Positions 55,910 to 64,000 of a DNA stretch of 64,000 bases are shown in pieces. The stretch is taken from contig CM114272.1 of NCBI GenBank assembly GCA_050084515.1, positions 12,648,001-12,712,000 of the forward strand, given 5' to 3'. Both the position numbers and the translations under genes were made by a program. Each line of letters begins with the position of its first letter. Position 1 is the stretch's first letter. This DNA comes from Blasia pusilla. Taxonomy: Eukaryota > Marchantiophyta > Marchantiopsida > Blasiales. The notes under the pieces are model-generated. The model saw only the letters and a list, made by a program, of their open reading frames with translations, did not search any database and was not told the DNA's origin.

Positions 55910-58900
55910 ATGCCTCTATATGTTGATGTAAGGAAGGACATCACCAAATTCAATGGTGCCCACTTTGCGCAATGGAAATGTCAGGTGAAATTGGACTTGA
56001 TGGCTAATCAAAACTAGCCAATTGTTGAAGGAAATCTCCCACGGCGTGTTATGCTTCCATCCATCCCACGAGGCATGTCTCACATCAATAATACGGGTTT
56101 GGGGTGGGATATCAAGAATTCTCAAGCTTTGTCCTTGATAAAAAATAGTCTTGAAATGGAACTGGTGATCCATATCATAGGCTTTGACAAACAAGTGAAG
56201 CTTGGGTACACCTATGTACCATGTTCCAAGCATGAGACCATGTATCTTATATGCACCTTAAGGGCAAGATGTCTGGTCTAAAGATGAGCAAAGATAATAG
56301 TGTATAAAAGCATGTGCACATCCTTAAGAGCATCATCGACCAACAATGTTATGGATGATCTCATCAAATTTTTTACTTCAAGAAGAGATTTTGCATAATG
56401 TTGTCAAAGTTTCCATCAACAACCCTTATGATGGAAACTTTGACATCTGGTCCAACACTAGACTAGGTACGAAAAGAAGTTTCTATTCTATGGGATAAGA
56501 GGCTTGCAATTGGCAAGTCCCATACAAGTTCTAAAAAAGGAGGATCTATTCAAGGAAGTGATAGGAAGTAGAAGTCTTCCAAGAAACCCAAGAAAAGAAT
56601 GATCTATTTCTATTATGGCAAGGTGGGCCACAAGGCTAAGGAATGTTGGAAGAAATTGCAAGATGGGGCAAGTACTTGCAACTTGAATTATGATGAGCGT
56701 AGAGCACTTGTTCTAGCTCTCTTGTGTTATGGAAAATCAGACAATACTTGGTATGTAGATACAGCAGCTATAACTCATATGGCTTTTGATAAAGACACGT
56801 TCATAGAGTATAGGAAAGTCTCAAATAAAAGGTTTGTGCTCAATGGTAATGATAGTCACCAGAAAGTTGTTGGTAGAGGAAATGTGGAGGTGATTCTCCT
56901 TGATGGAAAAAGAATCACGATCGAAGATGTTCTACACGCACTAGGTGTAATGAAGAACCTTTTCTATGTATCCAGACTTTACCTATCTAGGGATATGGCA
57001 CTTCAAGAAGACGCGTGCATCATCAATCATAAGCAAGGCGATATACTTGCGAAGTGCGTGCTCAAGAACAATATATATATAGAGATTGTTCTTGAGCACG
57101 CACCATCTAGTGCCATATGTGAGTGAGTTATGATCTAGGGTCTTCTAGGGCGGTTGAAGTCTTAGAGCAGCTACTCCACTCAGATATAGTTGAAAGATGA
57201 GGAATCCAACCAAGTGTGGTTGTTTGTCTTATATAACCTTCATTGATGACTGGTCAAAATATACTCTGGTTAATCTCCTAAGACACAAGTCACAAGCTTT
57301 TGAAAGATTTAAATAGTATTTAGGAATGGCAAAAGCACTCCACTCCAAGAGAATTTTGACTCTCAAAAAGATAATGGGGGAGAGTGTAAATCCGGGAAGT
57401 TTACTGCCTTGTTCTTGCACCACAATATTCATAGAAAATACACAATCCATGATACTCCACAATAGAATGGGGTAGTAGAGTGCAAGAATAGAACCTTGAG
57501 GGAGGTTTTTATAATTATGTTGCATCACCTTGGACTTGCCAAATACTAATGAGAAGAAGCTTTGTTAACTACTAATTACTTACAAAATAGAGATCCTACC
57601 AAGTCAGTTTGGGAGGGTAATACTTCCTATATATGAACTATGGACATGCAAGAAGCCTGATCTAAGTTACCTAAGACAAATTGGGTGCATCATCTATGAT
57701 AGAGTCCACGAGGATGATAGGGGCAAGCTTGACTTTAAGTCATAAGAGTGCATACTCCTCGGATATGGAGAAGAAGTCAAAGCATATCGACTTGAAAGGA
57801 AAGGGGATAAGAGTAATATCCTTGAGAGGGATGTGATCTTTAATGAGAAGAATGATTCCGTAGCCACTCACAGAATGGAAAGTTCTTCATATTAGGATGA
57901 AAGACTTGAAGACTCCCCTCTGGTGTACTTTATTAACACACGAATCAAGAAAGTTGTTACACAAGCAGTTGTGCCAACATCTCTAGCATGTGGGAGTTAC
58001 GGACCAAATAGTAAAACTCCCAATATCACGGGTCTTGTGTCCATGGCGCCAGGATCCAATTTGGGTGGGCCAATGGGAGCTCAAGTTGTAAACAAAAATA
58101 CTCCACTCAAGACTTACCAATGGAAGAAAGGGAGACCTCCTAAGCATGATAATCAAGGGCGAGGCAATCCCATACATGCTTAGGATGCACTTACACCAAC
58201 CCCAACATCTTAACTGCATAGAAGTGGTAGAAAATGAATAAAAGCTCTTCATTGCAATGCTACAAAAGGGAGACATATCACCCCACTACCAAGCCATACT
58301 TTTTTCTGACAGTGAGAATCTTGAAGATCCTCAGACATTGGAAGCAACCTTGTCAAGGTAAGATACAACCAACTGGATAGAGACAATTTAGAGTGAGTTG
58401 TGATCATTTGAAAAGAATAATACATGGACTTTTAGTGATCTTCCAAAATGAAAAAAGCCGATCAAGTGTAAGTGGATCTTTAAGACCAAATTCAATGTCG
58501 ATTGCATTTTTGAGAGGTATAAGGCGAAGCTCGTCGCAAAGGATTACTCCCAAGTGTATGGAATTGATTATATTGATATCTTCTCACCAATAGTCAAGAT
58601 CACATCCATCGGAACAATATTGGCTCTTATTGCTCAATTTGACCTCTTGGTCGAGCAAATAGATGTGAGACAAATTTTTTGAACGGTGTGCTTCAAGAGG
58701 AAGTATACTTAGAGATACATGAAGGATTAATTGATCCCAAATATCCCAATAGAGTCTATAAATGGAGCAAAGCCTATATGGATTGAAACAAGCTTCCACA
58801 CTCCGGTTTCAAAGGATTGATTCATATCCCTTTAAGATTGGATTCAAGACAAAAATTGATGATCAAAATTTGTATTGCATCAGATCCAAAAAGCAGTATG

Positions 58901-60000
58901 TAACATTAGCTCTATATGTTAATGAAACCATCATTTTCAAGAATGATCGGAATGCCCTCTACAAGGTAAAGGGTTTGTTGAGTCATGCATTTAAAATGAA
59001 AAACCCGTAAGAGATCAAGAAGTGCCATAGAATAGGAATTAGAAGGAACAAAGAGGAAGGCCCAATTCTCATTGATCAGAGAAGATATATCTCCCAAGTC
59101 TTGAAGAAGTTTTGGATGGAAGATTGGAAGCCAATCCCCGCTCTGATGGAAACTGGAAAGAAATTAACTAAAGAGGATTACTGTCAGATTGATGACGACA
59201 AGGCTAAAATAGCTAATGTGCCATATTAGAGTGCAATTGAAAGCCTTATGTGAGCCATGATGTACACCAAACTTGACTTGTCATAAGAAGTTATAAGTGT
59301 TGCCCGATATATGACAATCTTAGACCTAAGCAACAAAAGGTTGTTGAAAGGATTATTCGATATTTCAAACACTGGACAAATCTATAATGTATCATAAGTT
59401 CACAAATTTTGATGATCTTGTGGGACACTTGAATTCTGATTGGGTAGCAGATTTTGATTCAAGAAGATCAACTTCATGAAATTTTTTTTCTGGTTAAGCA
59501 ATTGTCATATTACTTTGAACTCTAAGTTGCACAAAAGTGTCCCTTTATTGAGCACTGAAGTTGAGTACGCAACTCTAACGAGGGCTGCAACCGAAGCCAT
59601 TTGGTTTCAGAGATTGCTTGGAGACATTGGTTTCAAACAAGAAGCTACTATAATTTAAAATGATAATTAAAGTGCTATTGCTTCGATTGATGCTCAGAAG
59701 TTTCACGACAGGATGAAACATGTGGAGATCCACCATCACTTTGTTCGGGATAGTGAGAGAGGAAGAAGACAAAGTTAAATTCTGCCCTACTGCAGGCATG
59801 GTGGTGGATATCTTCACCAAGGCGTTAGCGGGAGCCAAGCACAATATTAACAAAGATTTGAACTAAGTCATTAAGTGGGAGTGTAAGAATCTCAATGTGA
59901 AACTAGACATTGTGTAACGACTAGTATAAATCTAATAAGCAATAATTCCAACGTAGAACTTGTTCTTTGTATATCAAGACTAGTAAAATATATTCATGCA
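55910..60000 (+). mobile_element. Ty1/copia element C2, decayed, without a recognisable 5' LTR
   Basis: Gag begins near ATG 55911 (MPLYVDVRKDITKFNG, AQWKCQVKLDLMANQ). The C-terminal order is copia: gag, protease, integrase, RT, RNase H. At 59868-59882 a polypurine run, AGTGGGAG, precedes TGTAAGAATCTC, a probable 3' LTR start. No copy of that LTR was seen upstream, so the 5' end is probably lost. Confidence 0.8.
55911..59870 (+). pseudogene. Decayed copia gag-pol of element C2
   Basis: A gag zinc knuckle at 56600 is damaged (YYGKVGHKAKECW, two Cys lost). The protease site is WYVDTAAITHMAF (Asp codon 56758), a form of DSGAT. The GAG-pre-integrase block is ALGVMKNLFYVSRLYLS, and the whole frame 56599-57126 is open. 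Integrase follows in fragments at 57170-57900 (IDDWSKY-like text, then ILLGYGEE). RT lies at 58450-59010 (KCKWIFKTKF-like, YGLKQAS, ALYVNETIIF in place of YVDD). RNase H is at 59530-59640 (VPLLSTEVEYATLTRAATEA). Many stops and shifts make it non-coding. Confidence 0.82.
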
Positions 60001-60279
60001 GATCAATGGAAGGTGATCTCTGAAAGGGGATGTCTCTTGAAGCCGTGACTATTCTATGCTACTTGTGTGGATGCTCCACTCATGGGTTGCTATTGCGCTC
60101 ACACGGATTGAAATATGCAACCCGAATCTATTTGGGATTGCCAACCAAGAGGTGGGTCAACTTGGATGGAAATTTGTAGTATGCTTACACACCATTTTGT
60201 ATAAGGTGGTGCCCACGAAATTTGTATGTCTCATGGACAAGATTAATGTGATGCAAGAATGTTTTCTATGAGTGTGCAT

Positions 60280-61590
60280 TAGAAGAGTTCTTGTAGACCT
60301 CCACGTTAATGTGTCAAATGCATAGCAAACTGCTCTTGAATTTCCAACATATTTTAGAAGAAAATGTATTATTAGAGAAGGATGAGACATGGATGATTAT
60401 GAATTTGCCTCATTGCAAGAGACCCATGGTTGAACATGTATCTTTAGAATGAACAAAAGACCAAAGAATGAGTTCTTGAAATACAAGGCTCATCTAGTTG
60501 CTAAAGGCCTCGAAAGGTTGCTTTAGATTATCGCGAGATCTTTGCTCATATAATATGATGTAAATTTATCAAAGTTCTATTGGCATCGGCACCTAGCAAA
60601 ACTTGGAGGTGGAACACGGATATGGAGTCTACTCTCTTAAATAGGAGATCTCTATAGACATACTTAGTGGATGTAAATTCTTGAATGAAGGCAGATATGT
60701 GTCTAGAAGAAAGTTCTTTATGGCCTAAGCAAACATCTAGACCCTAATACAAAAAAATGGATGCTTGCTTGGTAGAGAGATTTCCAACCTAGTATCCTCC
60801 TTAGATCGCACATTTCACATAACATTGTATATTACTAACCTTTTAATGCTAGGAGGGACCTTAGACACTATAAACACTTGGAAGAAAGAACTTTATCACA
60901 GCTTTTAGATGGTTGACATAGATCCAACAAATTGGACATTGGGCATTCAAATTAACAGAAAGCAGGAAAAGAGTTGGATTTGTTTGTATCAAAGAGAGTA
61001 CATAGAGAACATCTTCATCAGGTACAACATGCGAGATTGTTGGCTCTAAACACTCATAGATCTTGGCTGCAAACTCATATAAAATATGGGAACCTTAGCA
61101 AGAGAAGTTGACAATTTACAAGTTTCAACTTTGAAACATGATAAACACTTTGATCAAAGTGTTTATGATGTTTGCTATGGTCTACACCACAGCAAATTTA
61201 GAAAACCCAGGTAGAGCTTTCGCGAGATGCACGAACAAACGAGCTTTGGAAATGTCTGAAGAGTGTTGATATTTATGAAGCACAAGAAGTACATACTTGG
61301 AGAAGAGGCATCAATCCTTAAAGGGTCCTCACATGCAAGTTGGGGAGATGATTATGATGAACAAGGATCAGCAAGTGAATATGTCTTCTTGTTGGGATGA
61401 TCAACTAGTACACCAAGAAGCAAAAGAATGTTGTGCTATCTACAACATAGGCAGAGTACATGGCTATTTCTCTTGCTGCTCATGAGTTGATCTGGTTGAG
61501 GTGCTTATTGAATGATCTTGGATATGAATAGATGACTCCTACCATCCTACAGGTTGATAACAAAGGTATGAAACATCAGAGCTTCTCTAC
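60280..61590 (+). pseudogene. Third copia relic (RT to RNase H)
   Basis: Translations in changing frames give KYKAHLVAKGLE (60481, RT), then NVVLSTTQAEYMAISLAAHELIWLRCLLNDLGYE in shorter pieces (61440-61530, RNase H). The rest is too diverged to align by eye. Its direction is the same as C2 and C4. Confidence 0.7.
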
Positions 61591-62286
61591 AACCAAGCTC
61601 TCACAAGCACACTTAGTCCAATAGCAACCACTCAGGTTACATTGTAGAGAAGAGTATTAGACAACCTGTACCACCAGACTACCTAGTTTTCACAAGTAAA
61701 CTTAGTGTAACTAGCACCACTCAGGTTAGTAGTACTAGACAACTTGCAACCACAACACTCACTGAACCCCAAAGGTCAGCAGACCACTCAGTCTATAAGC
61801 CAAAGCACACAACACTAGTAAGGACAGAAGAATCCACTCCACTCAAGTAAGCATAGCACACTAAGTGCAACTCAATGAGCTCCTCTAGCTCAGATTTGAG
61901 CACAAAAAGGGTGTGAAAGAATGTAAATTAGCAAGGCATCCACAAGGGGTTACATACAACCACAAGGTGAAATTGTAGGTTTTAGGGTTGGGGTCTGCCC
62001 CCCATACTTGACAGAGTTACTAAGGTAAATGTGTTAGAAAAAAATTATAATTTACTGTGGTAAAACACCAAGTTACTACACTTATGCTATAAGTTGCCAT
62101 TCACTATAGTATAGAGGAAAAAATCCTATAAATTGTGCTACGAAAAAACATCTTGACATCAACATCACTATGTAAGGGAAATGATAGGGAAAGAATTTTC
62201 CTTTCCGGCAGAGAATCTCTACCAAAGGACAAGCATAAAAAGTCTATACATGAGGGGAATTTTTCTAAACTCTCATTTAGTGGGAG
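61591..62286. other. Unassigned, possibly LTR-derived
   Basis: Between the copia relic and an LTR fragment. The repeated words CACTCAGGTTA and TAGACAAC suggest internal repeats. No gene seen. Confidence 0.4.
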
Positions 62287-62505
62287 CATTGAAAATTGTT
62301 AATATCTAGTTCAATCATGCCCGACACTAGTTCATTGGATACTGAGTTAGCTGGACACAACTTAGAGCTCTTACATCTTTCTATGGAAATCTGAGTTAGA
62401 GTTAGCCACCATCATGTACTTAGGGTCTGGATTTGTTCAAGAAGATCTAAGGGTCAAAAATGCTATCTCTCATATATATACAATCTCTCCTTTAAGAGTC
62501 ACAAT
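62287..62505 (+). repeat. Truncated LTR of the C4 copia family
   Basis: It follows AGTGGGAG, a polypurine-like run, and aligns with the start of the LTR at 62684: GTTAATATCTAGTT, GCCACCATC and TTCAAGAAGATCTAAG are shared. Similarity stops at about 62505. It is probably the remains of an older element's 3' LTR. Confidence 0.7.
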
Positions 62506-62683
62506 TTAGTCGAACATTAGATGATGTGGGAGTATGCCAACATAGACCAACACTTGCAGGACAGTAGACTTATTTTCATCGTGATCCTGGTTCAACCTAG
62601 ACAGACAAAAAAGTAGCTTTGATAGAAAACTAAGAGATGTCCAAGTAGAGAGCCCTGTCAAGTTAAGGCAACACTGCACTATC

Positions 62684-63226
62684 TGTTGAAATTTGTTAAT
62701 ATCTAGTTTAGTCATGCCCTGAAAGTAGTTAGTCAAATACTAACTTAGTTGGATACTAATTTAGTTAGCTAGAGATAACTTAGTGTTCCTCTATCTTTTT
62801 AGGGTAACCTTGAATTAGGGCAATTCTCGAGTTAGGGCTAGCCACCATCTGTTATTTAGGGTATGTATCTATTCAAGAAGATCTAAGAGCCGAAGTGCTC
62901 ACCCTCATGTATATAATGTCTCTGTTTAGAGAGCGAAGCCAATTTCTACAAAGATGCACAGTTTTGGTGAGGACTTCGATGCTCTTGGTCCCGCAGCAGA
63001 GTGATCGAGAGAGTAGGAAGAGGAGATTGAGACTAATTCTTTGTGTTTGCTAGAGCCTCATTGGAAGGCGATTGTTTTGTGTAGTATCTTGATGGAGATT
63101 GTTTGTGCTCAATGAGGTGAGCCATGTCCGATCTCCGAGTGGTGACATGTGAGGATCAGAGTGTGAGTGCAAGGTGTGATTGTGTAGAATCCTTCTTAGT
63201 ATCTCTTCGATAATAAGAAGAGTCAC
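62684..63226 (+). repeat. Probable 5' LTR of copia element C4
   Basis: It starts TGTTGAAATTTGTTAATATC and probably ends AGTCACA at 63226, where TCATGGTAGGGCTC follows. The TGGTA there resembles the beginning of an initiator-Met primer-binding site but diverges after five bases. The end is therefore approximate. Confidence 0.6.
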
Positions 63227-63252
63227 ATCATGGTAGGGCTCTCATTTGGCAA
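63217..63252 (+). repeat. 36-bp direct repeat, leader copy (partner at 63965-64000)
   Basis: GAAGAGTCACATCATG-G-TAGGGCTCT-C-ATTTGGCAA matches 63965-64000 at 34 of 36 positions. This copy spans the presumed LTR end and primer-binding region. The other copy is in frame inside gag (EESHHDRALIWQ). Confidence 0.9.
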
Positions 63253-63295
63253 TAGAGATAGAAACTAATTTGTTGATTGTGTACAAGCTGAAATC

Positions 63296-64000
63296 ATGGA
63301 TGGTCTAGCTGATGCTAGTTTTGACTTTGTACAAGGAGATAGTTCTATTGGTCAATCATTTTCTCAGGTTATGGGCCCATCCCAAACCTTTCTCCTTAGT
63401 GATTTCAGTAGTGTAGAGAAGTTGAATGGTGGAAACTATAGAAAATGGTCCAGAACCATGATGGACATTCTAATGCTGAAAGGGTTGTGGGTGTGCGTTG
63501 AGATGAAACCTCACAATCTAGAAGAGCTTGTGGCAAACTTTGCTTGGAGACAGCAAAATCAGTTGGCTGCTATCTTATTAAAGCAGACCCTTAACTCCTC
63601 TATGAGGGAGTTGGTGGATGGTATAAGCAATGCTTGGGAGGTCTGGTCCAAGCTGAAGAGTTTGAACAAGGAGTCAACTTTGACTCTAGCTATGCAAAGA
63701 TGGAAGACATTGAGCTCGACAAGGATGGCTCACACAGATAGAGTTGCAGCTTACATTACCAAAATGGAGTCAACTTTTGCATAAGTGAAAGCAGTTGGAT
63801 AGGAATTGATTCCTATATGGAAGGTAACCCTGTTGCTATCCTCCTTACCTCCTCGATTTGATACAATGGTTACAATCTTTGAAACCTGGGAGGCAGATTT
63901 GCTTACATGGGAATCTGTGACCAACAAGCTCCTGAGATATGATCAGAAGCGAGAGGTGATTTTGGAAGAGTCACATCATGATAGGGCTCTGATTTGGCAA
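63296..64000 (+). pseudogene. Copia gag of element C4, cut by the window end
   Basis: The ATG at 63296 opens a frame of 162 codons with the copia gag signature (FSSVEKLNGGNYRKWSRTMM, LWVCVEMKP, then NAWEVWSKLKSLN and AAYITKMEST). It is closed by TAA at 63782 and TAG at 63809. Beyond them the same frame continues in the expected way (VKAVG, LLSSLPPRFDTMV, LLRYDQKREVILEE) to the window edge. The stops look like recent point changes in an otherwise well-preserved gag. Confidence 0.8.

Overview
The window looks like nuclear DNA of a land plant with a transposon-rich genome. It holds two recognisable host genes: an intronless, secreted glyoxal/galactose-oxidase-like gene (9958-11589, minus) and a 15-exon tRNA m5C methyltransferase of the TRM4/NSUN2 family (29138-36471, minus). 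The rest is mostly decayed LTR retrotransposons with smaller pieces of other mobile elements. The element types and the DNMT3-like reading of the captured methyltransferase suggest a bryophyte, lycophyte or fern more than a flowering plant. I cannot name the species.

Layout. 1-1730: unassigned, with a long inverted repeat at 1128-1272. 1731-5351: a complete but decayed Ty1/copia element with both LTRs. 5440-7450: minus-strand relics of a copia RT and a LINE-type RT. 7451-13403: the oxidase gene and its flanks. 13404-23774: Ty3/gypsy element A (minus). 24000-24880: a GGAC-rich inverted/direct repeat block. 25000-29137: AT-rich, with a small Helitron (26238-26573). 29138-36471: the TRM4 gene. 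38969-49672: Ty3/gypsy element B (plus), same family as A, with a 1.8 kb DNA transposon inside it. 53682-54321: a solo LTR of that family. 55910-60000: a second copia element. 60280-61580: a third copia relic. 62287-64000: copia LTRs and the start of a fourth copia gag, cut by the window end.

The most unusual content is the gypsy family represented by A and B. Between protease and reverse transcriptase, both copies carry a cytosine-5 DNA methyltransferase domain with motifs I, IV, VI, VIII, IX and X in the standard, unpermuted order, resembling DNMT3. After the integrase, copy A carries a C4HC3-type PHD finger, and copy B keeps the last part of one. The inferred ancestor was gag - protease - DNA methyltransferase - RT - RNase H - integrase - PHD finger: an element carrying its own chromatin writer and possible reader. 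Both copies are dead. Many of their stops are explained by C-to-T changes (CAG to TAG, CGA to TGA, TGG to TAG/TGA), as expected if the copies were themselves methylated. The LTR layout of the family is also odd: a ~130 bp block flanks the 3' LTR on both sides but is absent from the 5' LTR of both copies.
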